Program-made: the position numbers and the translations under genes | Shown: positions 12,605 through 25,592 of the stretch, one piece after another | Layout of the letters: every line of letters begins with the position of its first letter | Numbering within the stretch: position 1 is the stretch's first letter | The notes under the pieces: model-generated | Seen by the model: the letters and a program-made list of their open reading frames with translations, nothing else | Database searches by the model: none | Told to the model about the DNA's origin: nothing | Assembly: GCA_036971715.1 (NCBI GenBank) | Contig: JAVHJL010000001.1 | Span: 1,860,001-1,924,000, forward strand | Direction of reading: 5' to 3' | Length of the DNA stretch: 64,000 nucleotides | Source: Arthrobotrys musiformis | Lineage: Eukaryota; Ascomycota; Orbiliomycetes; Orbiliales; Orbiliaceae

Positions 12605-13839
12605 TTATTCGACATCAAGTAGATCGAAGATTGCCTTAACTTCTGGAACCTTAGCTTCAAGAACGTCCCGGGTCTCCTCCCAAACACGTTGCTGAGCCAA
12701 TTGGCCGCTCTTTCTCTCCATGAAAGGAGGGTAACTATCATCAGACATGTTGTTAGATTCGTCTCCTATCCGTTTTTCTTGTTTCTGGTGCAATAAACTT
12801 ACGGTGCGGTAGTGAAATCCATCATGATTTTCCCGTGAGCATCCTCTGCGGACGAGGCTCCGTTGACCAAAGCAGTGGCACAGATTTGAGGGTCTCTCGT
12901 TCCAAGGTTCATAATCAATCTCGGGATAAGCCTTTCTTTGCTGGGGCCCGTAAGTCCAGTCCATGCTGAGCCTGGGTCGGCGCTATTAATGGTCACTTTT
13001 CGCATCCCTTTAGTTTTAGCAGCAGAGGAAGCCCGAGCAGCCAATTCGCGGGCAAAGTAGAGAAGCAAAGCCTTGGAGCGGCCGTATTGATGACCTTGCT
13101 CAAGTCCGTCCTTGTTGTTGCTCAACTTCTTAAGATATGAACCGGTCTTCGGAACGCCCATGGTGAATGAGGATGGGTAGATACCAAACGTGGTAACAAA
13201 TGTCAGAACCGGTGGGTTCGGATTACCAGGCGATGATTTGAGTACCGGGAGGAGAAGCAGTCCAAGAAGAGCATTGGCTATAAAGTTGACATGTATGGCT
13301 GTTTCCAGGCAGTGTGGTTGGCATAATGACCGTTAAAACGATGGAAATGAAGGGGTCTTACTAGCTTCCCAGCCCTCTGGTGATTCGCGACGATTGAAGG
13401 ATAAGATACCAGCAGTGCTCAAGACGTGATCTAAGTTCTTCAGTTCCTTTGCCTTTCTTCCTAACTCCTGGCATGCTGAGTAGGACATCAAATCTACTTG
13501 CCAAACTAGAATGTTAGGCGGAGTCTTCTGCAAAGCTTTGGCTTCTTCCTCGATTTCCTTCTTGAGTTCTGAGCAATCCCTGACATCAACCAAAACCAAA
13601 GTCTCTACATCGCGACTGGCAAAGATTTTGGCAGCCCGAGAACCGAATGCGCCGTTGGCACCGGTGATCAAGGCAGTCCTTCCCTTATACGATTCCGTCC
13701 TCACAGTGGGTTTGGCGTCGCGCTGCGCTATAAGGCTCCAGTAAGGGAAATACTCCTTAAGCAAGAGAGGTATTCCATAAAAGACGGCGGCAATGAGAAC
13801 TGCAGCCGCAGCTGCGACAATTGGCCCGTAACCAACCAT
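12605..13839 (-). CDS. Short-chain dehydrogenase/reductase with N-terminal membrane anchor
   Basis: Three exons: 13839-13362, 13298-12803 and 12734-12605, with introns of 63 and 68 bp (donors GTAAGA and GTAAGT, acceptors ACAG and ATAG), giving 367 aa. Residues 5-28 form a hydrophobic segment (IVAAAAAVLIAAVFYGIPLLL), likely an ER or other membrane anchor. The NAD(P)-binding TGANGAFG motif starts at residue 59, and VDL follows at the expected place. The catalytic pair YGRSK is at Y231/K235, downstream of the expected TTFG strand. The pattern matches fungal SDRs that oxidise or reduce lipophilic alcohols or ketones; the substrate is unknown. The ORF is open upstream to an earlier Met at 13968, but MVGYG directly before the anchor is the more family-like start. 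Only the exact start is uncertain. Confidence 0.88.
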
Positions 13840-16611
13840 TTTTTCGAGTGACTGAAGTCTAGAAGCGGGGTGAGCTGTAGTTGTCGAGAATTGGACACCC
13901 TGGATCGTGGCACGCGTGGCAGACCACTTTCTTAGGAAACCCAATATGGTCACGTGGCATTGTGTCACGTGGTACAGAATGGTGTTGAGGTGGTACAGGG
14001 TTGTCTTGAACCTGCGATTTCGCTCAAGTTTTGTGCTACTTTACGCGACAGGTTCTGATACCAATCATGGCCATGACTTTAATCGATATCGATATCGATA
14101 GACCGATAGTCGGCACTACGGAGAAGCTACAAATATCGACATCCCTTCATCCCCTTGAAGTTCTCCTAATTACCAGTCAGGACCAATACATACTTATCCA
14201 ACACTGCCCCAGTCCTCAACCTAGGTGTCCGTTGCTTTAATCACTCTTAACCCGAACCACGACGACAACGACGCACGGTGCTATTTTTCTGTTCCTTGTT
14301 ACCTTCTAGACTGGGTATTCTGACTATATTTGAATCAAGTCCTTACCGTATACCCCAGATTTTCGTCAAATCGCCCAACCTTGTGTTTTAGTGGCCGCAC
14401 AATCAATTGATATCTTCCTCCCAACCAGGGTCCATGAACATCGGGAGGCCGGGACCCTGAAAATATCTCAGCTCGAGCGTTTGCATAGAACCCATTGATA
14501 CCCTGCAAAGTTCTTCGCATTGATTACTAGCAACCACCCTTCCCATGTTAATTAAGCTTTAAGAACCGAAAGTTTACACCTAAACTACCCATCTGTCTCA
14601 GAATATTTCATCAAGAACTTCAAAAGCATTGGCTATTAAGAAAACATGTAACAGTGAGCTCGAGCGTTAGAGTAGGGTCAAGGGGAGTATCGTAAGTTAC
14701 ATTAAAAGAAATCTCCGTTACATGTGATCGAAAATCTCTGGCAAGATCTCATTCGCGTACTCGGAGGAACCAGATATATTACTGGTCCCGATTTTCATGA
14801 TGCGCATGCACGGCCATGGGTTTGATGTTGAAATTTTTCTCGTGACAACTTGTTGCTGTGACTGAATGTTTAGAAATGGAAGTTGGATACGTTGAGCTAG
14901 CGCCCCAGATGTATAAATTTCATAAAATCCGAGCTCACTAGTGAACATGGTCGCGTGGCAGCCAATCCGAAGTGAGTTATGATTTCTTCTCATCCGGTAC
15001 CAGATTAAAATTTGAATCTAGACCTCGGTATGCACTAACACCGGCTTGCCAAAGTTAAATATTGCAATATTGCGCGGCCTACGTGCGGTGTAGTAGAGAT
15101 TTCGACGAATAACCGTGAGACGGTGGCTTGCGCACCGCCGCGGTTAGATCAACCAACTCATCCCCTGGGTGCCAGCCCGAGTTCATGCACCAACAGAATT
15201 GTAGCAAGCCGGGTTCATGGCCCCAAGGCGCAAGTCTACAGGTGCATCGATCCCTAATTATGCATTCGAATGCATCCTTTATAGGCTATCCTTCGAGATT
15301 AGGGTCGCAGGAGACGAATGGCCTAAATAGGTTCGGATAGGGTCAAACCTCGAAAGAGCATCCAGGACGAGGTGTTGCTTCGATCTTCTGTCGTATTATA
15401 ACACACGTGCGTAAACCCCCCACAACTTGCCTCCCCCCACCTCGTTTTTCAGTAAATTTTAGGTTATCGTTTCCTGCAAATATTGCAAGTCCTTCATACA
15501 TGTACGTTCGGTTGGATGCCTACCTCTATCAATGATTTAGAGGGGATAAGGGGTTGAGAAAATAAGTACATTTCCACAATCTGCATAAGTATTCTTCGTA
15601 TACCCAAATCCTACGAAATTGACACCACAGGTTTCCAAGCTATCCGAGACTAGCCATCCGGGGAATTAACTTGAGCCACGAGAAGTTAGAGACAGGAACA
15701 TTTAAACGTCGGCCGTTAGATGCCGTTCAGCAGGCCTTCTAAAATTCCGCCTTTGGTCTAGTGTGTAATATCCGCTGAAAGACGCGATGGGGCGTAATCG
15801 TGTCGAAAGCCATTCCGGTCATGAAGGGGTACTTATTTAGCTAATTAGCACTTGCGAATGTACATGTATGTACGTACATATTAAAGAAATGCAAGCAACT
15901 GCGCCTGCATGTGTAAGAACAATATGGGGATCAGGAGCCAAAAATTCAAAGTATGGGGGTCCCGATAAATCTCCCGGTATCAACAATTTGGAGTGATTGG
16001 CGTGAATGTGGCGTCTATAGACCATAAGTAAGAGTATTTTGATGATATATTTAATTCAGGGGTTAAATACATATCTTCCAACATTAATTTGTTAGTAGAT
16101 ACTCATGCAGCCCCCTAGTCTAAGTGTATAGTATACATATACAAAAAAAAATGTGTGGTGCTGTAGTCTTGATGCTTGGGCACGCCAACATCGCTATACC
16201 AGGACGCATTGCAGATGCATCATCATGGAAGGTACAATAAACTCAACGCTAAGGAACGATACAATTGATAACGTAGATTCCCTAAAACTTCAACGTTGAT
16301 ACACGTCAGAAAAAAAGAAAAGAAAAGAACCCTCTTTAGCACCATGTTTCATACGCTGAAAAACCCCCCCTTCTAAACTTTTGGGTATTTTTTGTGGCAT
16401 GTAGCCTCCCGTGTCAACAATCTCCAGGATGTGACACGAAAGCTCTAACTGGCCTGAAGAGAAGGTTTTGATATATAAAAAAACAAAAGAAGAAAGGAGC
16501 CCCAAAACCATGAACGCCTGTCAAAGTCAATAAGCAAACTAGAAGGTATTAGAAAAAAAACAGAACATAGAAAATATGGTATCAAGAGAGGGTGGTTTAA
16601 AGTTCAAGTAC
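13840..16611. other. Intergenic region with simple repeats
   Basis: No gene recognised. A short ATCGAT tandem lies at about 14082-14100, upstream of the SDR gene, and a TACATG/TACGTA palindrome-rich patch near 15857. Small ORFs here lack family features. Confidence 0.5.
14082..14100 (+). repeat. ATCGAT short tandem
   Basis: Three overlapping ATCGAT units directly after TTTA, in the upstream region of the minus-strand SDR gene. Too short to call more than a microsatellite. Confidence 0.7.
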
Positions 16612-18024
16612 TCAAGTCCTAGAGTTAGAATGATGGTGGCTAGGAGTATGGCCAGTAGGGGCAGCAGCAATGCTAACTGTGTACCCGGCGCTACGGCCGT
16701 AGTTCTCGCTCCTCCCGGAGTTGTTGTCCTCGTTGATGCTTGCAGGGGCGCTCTTAACTTCGTACGTAACATCGGCCTTAATGATACCCTCGTTGCCCTT
16801 AGACGCCATAATGCGTTCTTCGCTCTCGGTGGCATTGAGGATGGTTCTTCCAACGCTGTATTGGCCTTTCTTGTTCTTGCTCGAATTGTTGTATCGCGGC
16901 AACTCCATGGCCGTTCCATTCGATTTGTTGCTTCCGTACGTTCTTGCGGTACCAGTCGCGTACATGCTTCGTACGGAAGAAACACCGCGCATGAATAAAG
17001 GGTAGATCATTGGGATATTGCCGATGATAACGGACACAAAGGTTTCTCTGCATGCCCACGAACCAGCGGCGAGGGCACCTCCAATTGGGTCGGCGAGAAT
17101 GAATCCCACACGAAGGATACCAGCTGTAATAATGAAACATCCACCAGAAAACATTGCAATCAAGAGGAACTTCCGCTTAAGTGGGATCTGAGCCTTCCAG
17201 AGGAGTGGTAGTGGAATGTACATGAGGTACATGTCGGTGATAACGTTGAGAATAACAGTAACGTAGCAGTCGATCTTGGAAATGGCGGGTTGGCAAGCAT
17301 TTGGCGGTTCTGGGTTGATCTGAAAATTCTGATGATACGGATGGCAGCCAAGATGGATAGAAAGAATGACGGCGGTATAAGTCGTCACGAGCATGACAGC
17401 ACCAATCCGGATTTTCATAGTTTGTTGACCAAGACCGTCCCTGGAGAGGTGGCGCGTTAATATGTAGGTCATTTGATTTCGTTGGGTAATAGAAAGCATA
17501 CGTTAGACGGCTATAGAATATCAGAAGACATCCTTTAAGAAGCCATAGCAAGAGTGTGTATAAACTCCAGCCGATCAATTGGATCTTGACTCCAGTGAGC
17601 CGTGTATTCCACTCCTCGCCCCCGACCTCAATCGTTGCACGTTGCTCAGGCGTCATTCCGTTATTAGCAAGGCCCCTTGCGAGGAATCCCACGCAATACG
17701 CTGCTGTTGTTTCCATTGAATACACCACCTAGACGTTATTATAGTCAGCATGTCAGTCCAAATCGAAATTCAGAATATGAAGCCCCCATATAGCTACATT
17801 GGAATTATTATATAACTTACACCTGCAAATACCATTAGGTAGTCGTCGGCTTTGAAGGCATGGAACCCACCCGACAAAGTAAACCGGGCATATAGCCTTC
17901 CAAAGATGAACAGAAGGGCAATTGCTAATAGAGTCCATGCTTCCTTGTAGAAAGCTTCAACGGCCGCCTTCTGTGCTGCTTGCATTGCAGCAATCTCCTC
18001 CGGGGTCATCGTCGATGTATCCAT
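16612..18024 (-). CDS. Seven-TM fungal rhodopsin-domain (PTH11-like) membrane protein
   Basis: Three exons: 18024-17821, 17728-17502 and 17440-16612. Introns of 92 bp (GTAAGT..CTAG) and 61 bp (GTATGC..CCAG) keep the frame, giving 419 aa. Seven hydrophobic helices can be read in order, from AWTLLAIALLFIFG, through the DDYLMVFAG and IQLIGWSLYTLLLWLLK helices, to SWACRETFVSVIIGNIPMIYP. The KIDCYVTVILNVITDMYLMYIPLPLLWK block and the following R-KFLL..FSGG..I..GILR are hallmarks of the fungal rhodopsin-like integral membrane family. There is no N-terminal CFEM domain. The C-terminal tail of about 140 residues is polar and Ser/Asn-rich, presumably cytosolic. Function is inferred as GPCR-like sensing and is unproven. 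An upstream in-frame Met at 18054 would add 10 residues. Confidence 0.88.
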
Positions 18025-18814
18025 TTTGTAAAGACCGTGGGACCAAGCGGCCAAGGTTTCCTAGAATATTTTGGGCTTGTTGGATATTGTAAAATGGGCG
18101 CAATCCTCGTAAACGTAACCTCGAATGATATAAGACGACTGTTTGAACTTCGTGATATAAGACTCCAGTCGATTAGGTAAAAACTTCGATGTGGACTCCA
18201 AGAGAAACATGGAAGCGAGAACGGATGGGCGGGAGTCTATATATCTTAGTTTCGTTTGTTCCTTAAAGTTATGGGGGCTTATGGCCCAAGAACTGCACTT
18301 CAGGGTGTTTTCTTCAATAATTTTTCCATATCCCAAACAGGCCGTGGCCTAGCTGCCGGATAGTTCTGGGACTTTTTCGCTGGCTACGAATGAAATAACG
18401 GTTTACCCTTGAAGACCGTTCATTTTCCCAACTTTGCTTTTTCTTTCTGCGGCCGTTGACTCGTTGTGCTGGGAGGGCCGGATATCTTCCAGGGTATGGG
18501 TGGCACATCCTGAACTCCCAAACAAGGCCCCGGCACCTTACCCAGAGCCGGATCAGGAGAAGTTTAGCTTCAACGCACTATAGGCAGGGGTCCTGAATAT
18601 TTCGCTCACTTTTCAATCCACCGAAGTTTCTAACCGGACGACCGCTGTGTTTTGAGAACAAAAGACATCCGTTGTAGCTTCGGTTGTAGTTAGTATTTTA
18701 TGAATAAGGTTCCAAAAGGGTTTGACGAGCCCATTGCATGCAATTTCTATATACTCCCAATGAATAGACCGCTAAAACTACCAAGCAATGCAATTAATAT
18801 TGAGACCATCAATG

Positions 18815-18824
18815 ATAACGTTAT
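18815..18824. repeat. ATAACGTTAT palindrome, copy 1
   Basis: Exact 10-nt palindrome found four times in the window, each time in intergenic DNA. Confidence 0.6.
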
Positions 18825-19878
18825 AACCTAACTATTTCATTCAATTGGGTTCATGAACAATAATTAGTATAGGCATCGTGTCGACGAAACTGCCACGGCC
18901 TGCTGCCGCCGACGACTTCAACCAAAAGCTCTGTCAGAAATTAGCAATTGGCTTCGTGTGAGAGATACTGCCAAGAAAGCATATAAGACAAAGGGCTATT
19001 AACTTCAAGGGTCTGATCTCAGAGTCAACGCGAGGCATGTTCAATGGCCACGACAAGATCTTAGCCAACCCCCATGGAGAAATAAATGGTGTGATTGGTA
19101 TCGCGACATAATAGATCCCTCCCCAAGGCTTGATATGTCATGGAGTTTTCTTCCTTTCCCGTGTTAGGCTGCATGCAATTTGATAGGAGCAAAAAAGATC
19201 TGATATTACTATGAGCACTGCCCTTTTCTCAGTATCTCAGAAACGTAGCCAATCATTGAAGTCGATGTGCCGTTTTTTCTCTCTGGATCTCTCAAGAATC
19301 CAGTGGAATTTTGGGAGCAAAAAGAGGCGTGCGCCTTCTGTCTCTTGAGAGTTTAGAGAGAGAACCCAAAGTGTTTCCACTTTAGCCGTCTTCGGTAGGC
19401 GTTTAGTATACGGCGTCGTTTTCCTGAGGGCTCTTTGACCGACTAAAAGATCAGCAAAATATAGTTTTGTATCGATTGAGAGGTTGCACAACGACTATCA
19501 TTATCAACGTTAGGCGGCAGAGGGCGAATTGTCGTAGCGTCGGAATCGTGATCAGGGTACAGGATACGCGAGGTCTTGGAGGAAACACCCATAAAACATT
19601 ATATCAGGGAGTAAGATATGAGCATACAGGCGAGCATCATAACCAGCAGCCTTGCATTCAAGGCGATATACTACTCTTAAATCTTAAAGCTTAAGATCTT
19701 CAAGAAGGAAATATCGCCGTTATTTCTCCTCCTGAAAATCAAGGCTTCATTGACAAAGATTCATCTTTCTGTACTTCCCCAGGTTTGGCACTAGATAATA
19801 TAATCCGAAGGAAGAAGGTTTGCCTAGTGAACGTTTATTATGGCGATCTCTCAGAAGCCTGACTCAATGGTGAGCAGC

Positions 19879-20676
19879 CTACGGTTTTGTGTCTGACAAT
19901 TTTTCTTTCGAGACTGTGGTGGCCAACTTGGCCGATAGGGGTAAGCAAAGACAAGGGAAGAACGTGGGGCGCCCATGAAAAACTTTGAGTTTCTGAGAAA
20001 ATCTGCAACGCCAAGGACCGAAAGGCTTTAACGAGAGAGGTTCCAATCTGTCGGGCACAGCTAGCGCATGCGAATCCAATGATACAAGTCTACCTGTGGG
20101 GCCCGGTGGGGCTACATCGCCCAGAAAGCCAATTCTGTTCAGCACGGCACGCTTTCCCCTGAGGTTTCTCTCTCGGGATAATATATCTACATAATACAAA
20201 ATAGAAGATGTCTTGCCCGAAACACTTAATACCCAATCGGTGTTTGAAAATTTAGGCATTCTTGGATTAGCTGACGATGACCAAGAGTCTAGAGCTATGT
20301 CCAGAGCGTTAAAGAATTGTTGTCTTTCAACTTCGCGCTTGAGCCTATGGGAATACTTCTGGATAAGTACTGCACAGAATCGAAACTCTCGGAAACCGGT
20401 CCCGTGTCGAAACTCGGGTTTTCGTCCACTTGGACTGAATACTCCCACACCATCAATGGATTTTGAATGGAATCGATTGGACATGCCGACCCGCTCGAAT
20501 AGCCGAAGGATGGGACCCTTTACATAGCAGACTCGAGAAACGGCACACGACTGACTCGGCTCTACCATGCAGCCATCTATGCAGCATCTATGCAGGATAG
20601 ACGAGTTTCCATGGATAAAGCTACCCGTTATCACTTTGAAACCCTTCATGTATCGATATTGGGTTTGCGATATCAA
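19879..20676 (-). CDS. Unrecognised long ORF, doubtful
   Basis: An uninterrupted 265-codon reading frame, the longest in this gene-poor stretch. It matches no family I recognise, and its composition (many Arg, Ser, Phe, Cys) is not typical. The opposite strand in the same interval also reads protein-like but with several stops (for example VSDNFSFETVVANLADRG, then a frame with DDDQESRAMSRALKN at about 20265-20310). The real gene may therefore be a decayed plus-strand one, with this ORF as its antisense shadow. Promoter and introns cannot be defined. Confidence 0.2.
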   Translation of the reverse strand: MISQTQYRYMKGFKVITGSFIHGNSSILHRCCIDGCMVEPSQSCAVSRVCYVKGPILRLFERVGMSNRFHSKSIDGVGVFSPSGRKPEFRHGTGFREFRFCAVLIQKYSHRLKREVERQQFFNALDIALDSWSSSANPRMPKFSNTDWVLSVSGKTSSILYYVDILSRERNLRGKRAVLNRIGFLGDVAPPGPTGRLVSLDSHALAVPDRLEPLSLKPFGPWRCRFSQKLKVFHGRPTFFPCLCLPLSAKLATTVSKEKLSDTKP

Positions 20677-22569
20677 TTAGCTCGGCCGGGGCCGGCGGCA
20701 CAGCTGCTGCAATAAAATGCAATACAACTCGGGCAAGAAGAAGCATCGAAGGCACAGTCCAATCCGGACGATACAACAGACGGGAATCTCTTAGTCATTA
20801 ATTTTTCAGCCAGCTCAAGCTAGTTTAAAACTGATAGCTGCTGATATGGAACTTTGTCAGCTCGCCTTGGTTGATCAGACACTGCTAGCTATGTCAACCA
20901 AGGTATCCCAACATTGCAACCTCCAGCATCTATAAATCTTATGTGATATACAAGCTTATTAGTTAATAAGTTTTCGAAGCTGACCTATAACTATTGATTC
21001 TAAAGCTATATGAGTATCACCTGGTCTAGCCAGGGCTAGTTCTATAAAAACCAGCGGGGCCAGCAGTGGGTCGGTGATGCTGGCTGGCTGGTCCATGCTT
21101 GGGGTGGTAGGGATTCACAATTGTTGTGTTGTGCAAGTGGGGAGTGCCCTTGTCCTGACCGGCGACTGTTTCCAACCTTTGCAACAAATAGTCTCAACGG
21201 CCTCCAGGCCAGGAAAACTCGCCGTTATGCTAGCTGTATATCGCAAATGATAGGACAAGCCCCTGATTGCTAGTCTTTTCTTACAATTCTTAGTTAGGCT
21301 CTATGATCAACGGTTTAGAAGGCTATAATGCTCCGGACTTGGGGAACCTGCACGAATCGAAGATGCTCTGCAATTCCATATATATCCAAGTATATAGTCC
21401 GTATTCATTGTATGTATGTAAGCACCTCTGTATGTTATGTATAGCCGCGATTGACAGGATTTTCGAAAGCAATTTCAGAGATTAATCCTTGAGGTATTTT
21501 CTGTTCCGAGTTTCCAACGGCGAGTTGTCGTCGAGACGATAGTGATCCGGCAAAGAGGTACCTGGATCAAGTCAAACATGCACACAATTATTTGGGAGAA
21601 TACATATATCTTCCTTCGAAAAGATAAGGAAGGTCTCGCTTCGTTGCTTGTTGATTCATACATGCATATGCTAAATTTTAAAGACCGGGCTTCATTGAGC
21701 CGAAGTGTCAGAAACACTGGCTTCATACGCGTCCCCCAAAACATTAAATTGAGATCACAAAAAATTTAGTCTACTCTAGATATCTTCGACCGAGGTGTGG
21801 AGGATGGGAGTATACAATTAGGCACAAAGACGGTTGGTGCTGCATTCCAGGGTCTTCTTGCCTCGGTGTTCAAAAATTCCTAATTTCCAAAAAATTTCGT
21901 CTTGCAGAAATGACAAGGTTTATTGCTGCATCGACAGTTTCGACTGGGATCCGGGGAGCAAATATCCGCAGCAAAAACTGAACCTTTTCATCCGCGAACA
22001 TTTTTTTTTGGACTCCCCAAAGCCGTTGTCCTTTGTACCCGAGTCAAGTTGATCTGCGCCTTTGAGTTCGGGATTCGCGGAAAGGATGGCGCATATGCTT
22101 ATATACATACCGAGGAAGCTTGGCCCCCTTTCCAAAAGATTTCGAGGGCACCCTCAGTCGGATTCGAAATTTCGGACCATGGTACCATGCAACTACGCAA
22201 TATCTCTGCATTAGATATTTCGAAGACAGCAGTAACCGAGCAAACTGGGTGCTGCCTGAAAGGCGAGGTCGAGAAACCCCTTCAAAAGCATATATCTACA
22301 CAATTATATACCCTGCCGTCTCGCATACGTAAGTTAGTCGATAACGAGGGCGAAGATAACAATGCAGCAGCGGGCACATTTGCTAAAAGAAATTCTGGAA
22401 GACCACGGCGACCAATGCAGGCTGGAGGGATTCGTATGTGTGTACCTGCATCGCACTAACGAGTGCTGTCAGAAAACAATTCCAGCTTTTCTGAACATCC
22501 GCGAAGCGAAAGAGAAAGAAAGAAAAGGGTGCATATTCCGGTACCGGATTATTATTGATGCAGGCCCGA

Positions 22570-22598
22570 TATGAGAGAGAGAGACAGAGAAACAGAGA
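22570..22598 (+). repeat. GA-rich microsatellite
   Basis: Imperfect (GA)n tract with CAGAGA interruptions in intergenic DNA. Confidence 0.75.
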
Positions 22599-23773
22599 GG
22601 AAAAGTTTGGTAACCGGCGGGTGGGCACCGGTACCAGAGAGAGTGTGGCCCATGCGTATGCATCTTTCTCTGGTACTCCATAGGCTGATTTGGTCCGTCA
22701 AGGCCTTAACATGCAGCCACTTATCAATTCTCGTCTTAATATGCCGCATCATATGAGTGTCTTATGTCTCCCGTCCATTCACAGAGTTCGAGAATGTGGT
22801 TTCTTCCTTTTGGGGCGGCCGTCTTCTTAAATTGCCAATCTGCCGGTCTTGCTGGAAGAGCGAAATCTTTCTTTCTTCGTATAATAGTGCTGAGAAGACA
22901 CGGCCGAAATCAACGGTTGAAATGCTACCCACTACATGCATCATTTAACCTTTCTCACCGTCGTAGTGTCTCCACGTCCCCATAGTTTTGGTGATCTCAC
23001 TTTCTAGTTGTTTCAACCATATCCACAGCAATGTTCGCACAAGTGAACTAGTTTACTTTTCCAGGAACAAGTTCTGAGAGGCGTCGCGGCACACGGCGCC
23101 CGTTGCCGGATCCAATTGAAAATCAGCCAGCCGCAATAGCTAAGACTCCACAACTTTCTTATCGGCAACGCCCTCTTGTAATTAAAGTTTCCCCCACAGA
23201 CCTCTGCGGCGATGGCGGTAGAAACAGAGTCCGAGAAAAATGTGTTTTGGAAGTGTCCCCATTGAGGAGCAAATTGCGAGAAACCCCACGCTGACATGTT
23301 TCGGTTGATTTCACCACATCCCGTGACTCCTGAGAGAGTAATATAGCTGTGGACAACAAAGCGAGGTTTCTTTAGGTTAGCCAGGGCGCTTCGAAGAGAT
23401 ACACAACTCGTCAAGCCACGCGGTCTGCACGTTTCGATTTTAATATGAACCAGGAACAGGACCAATATATCAAAGCGCCATGAAGCTTAGATGTCTCGAG
23501 CTCGTATTTTCCACATATATATTTCGTCAATTGGAAGCTCGGTACGCCTAAATTTTAGTGCGCGATATTATGAAGAAGAAAAGAAAAAGGGTCCATTCTC
23601 ACGTTTCAAGTAACAAAAGACGAAAAAACGTGGTAACTAGTTGATCTCAACTTCAACGCCACTAAAAAACGACAGACGAAGAAACAGAAACGCACCAATT
23701 TGCCCCACAAAAAAGGCAATTACTATGAAGAACTTTCACCAGGCGCAATCCCATCGGCATACTATGTGCTTAT

Positions 23774-23932
23774 TTAGCACCCCATTCTTGCGCCTTCCTC
23801 CTCCGTGCCGTCGGCCTTATCGAATGATTGGTTACCCCCAACTTCCCTTCCGCTGGAGTCCGTCATGTCCGATGCGGCTTGAACAACGGGTGACCCTTCG
23901 ACTTCCTCGTAGACTTTCCTCGCGTGATCAAC
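23774..23932 (-). CDS. Possible 3' exon or gene remnant, hydrophilic
   Basis: On the minus strand, a TTAAAG acceptor-like end is followed by an open frame of 52 codons to a TAA at 23774-23776. It is rich in Glu, Asp, Ser and Gly (VDHARKVYEEVEGSPVV, then a segment ending GARMGC). The base composition is richer in GC than the surroundings, and the residue mix is much more protein-like than the plus-strand reading. No upstream exon could be joined with confidence; a candidate stretch (NNPEDSKDTPFECRKGQ) lies at about 24045-24100 but does not splice cleanly. It may be a small gene or a relic. Confidence 0.3.
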   Translation of the reverse strand, partial: VDHARKVYEEVEGSPVVQAASDMTDSSGREVGGNQSFDKADGTEEEGARMGC

Positions 23933-24030
23933 CTTTAATTGAAGTATGCATTAACTCGGGTAGGTACCCAATATCCGTTTATTACGCCCTGCGGTTGGGG
24001 GGGTTCGACATAGACAAGCGAAATTATACT

Positions 24031-24040
24031 ATAACGTTAT
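24031..24040. repeat. ATAACGTTAT palindrome, copy 2
   Basis: Exact copy of the 10-nt palindrome, upstream of the possible minus-strand exon. Confidence 0.6.
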
Positions 24041-25167
24041 ATCTATTGCACAAGACTCTTGTCCCTTCCGGCACTCAAATGGTGTGTCCTTGGAGTCTTC
24101 AGGGTTGTTTCATTTCGTACGCATCCAGTCTCCACCTGATGTTTTATCTGAATTTGTTAGACCGCTGATGGACGTTGTGTGATGTTGTATAAGCTTTAAA
24201 TTTCTTCAATGTACCTAGCTATAGGTAGTCGCGTTTGGCCTTTTTTTTTGCGAGCTGCCGAATTGATATCGAATTGAATACGAATGGATATTGTAATGAA
24301 AATTTTTAAATCAAGCTACTTCACTTTGCATTTAGCGGTTTAAATCTGCATTCCCTTCATATGGCACGAAGGTAATTAAGCGTTTCGAAATTCGAAGATC
24401 ATCGAAATCTGCAGTTTGTGTTGTAGGCACCTTGACAACAGCATGCATCAGTTCCGATTTGGTCTAATTACTAGATTCGGAACAATGAAGGCTGATCGAA
24501 TTCGATTTCGATTCATATTCTTTCTGGATGGAGGAAATGTTATGCATGTGATACCTCATAGAATTTCGTGTAACGTTAAGATTTACATGGGTTCGTGAAC
24601 CGATTCGATCGCTCGCACTCGTCATGTCAGACAGCCATAACATTCCGCACGGGTTTATCAACGGGGCAGCCGTAATAGATGGAGAATCCTCGAGAGGAGG
24701 CCTTGAAAGGTATTGTGCAAGAGTTTTTTTTGAACCCTCCTTATACCGATCATAATTCTATATAGCGAATAACCACATTTTGCAGATTTGGCAAGTGAAA
24801 TTCAGACAGTTTAAGAATGGATCTTGTTGGTGAAATGCGAATTCTTCCAAGGCTGGATACTAACATTATATTTATGTATACACCAGCAATGTGTATGATC
24901 GTATGAGCTAATTTGTCGATAAGTGGTGGGAAGGCTAATACAGATATAGATAAAGAGTTGAAGCTGGTGAACTGACTCGAGACCTTTCCTGGTCGCATAT
25001 GCACATGCTTCAAGGAATATTTATATAAATTTAGCAACTCGGGCCTAAATGTAACCGTTCAAGGGCCGGGTATCTCATTATCGGGCCCGAAATAATCGTA
25101 GTTTGGCCACGAGTCTCGCTTGCATGGATTCAATGGACTGCATAATATGCAATGCGGTGAATCGAAA

Positions 25168-25177
25168 ATAACGTTAT
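25168..25177. repeat. ATAACGTTAT palindrome, copy 3
   Basis: Exact copy, 416 bases upstream of the GST-fold gene start. Confidence 0.6.
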
Positions 25178-25592
25178 AGAGACCATCGAACTATTTCGCG
25201 TGTTGAATTCCTCACGTTACTGACGCGGTTCAGCCGAATCATCAATAATTACCTCGGTTCCCCGCAATCTTGAAATCTTGGCAACCATTGTTGCTTCCTA
25301 TCGGGCCGTTGAACGCATGAGACGGACATGCTTATGTCACCGAATTTCATATTCCTATCACAAGCAATCCTGAAGTTTGAAGTTATAGATACTTGGTGTG
25401 GGTTAACCAATTTCGGCGCCTTAACCTTACTATTTATACTGGTTGTCGCCATCAATCGATCGCACCATACTTGCAGCAAGCAACCCTGCTTCCCCAGCTT
25501 TTTCGAACTACCACACGAAACAACGCATCGCTCTGAATCTTTAACTCAACTCGCCCATAGAGTTAGTTATTCGTAGACAATATCAGACTACG

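Larger units (their letters stand above)
18055..25592. other. Long gene-poor region (about 7.5 kb)
   Basis: No complete gene recognised. It holds an unassigned long minus-strand ORF (19879-20676), a possible 3' exon on the minus strand (23774-23932), a GA-rich microsatellite near 22571, and three copies of the palindrome ATAACGTTAT (18815, 24031, 25168). Many T/A-rich short ORFs appear on both strands, as expected for neutral or decayed DNA. Confidence 0.5.
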
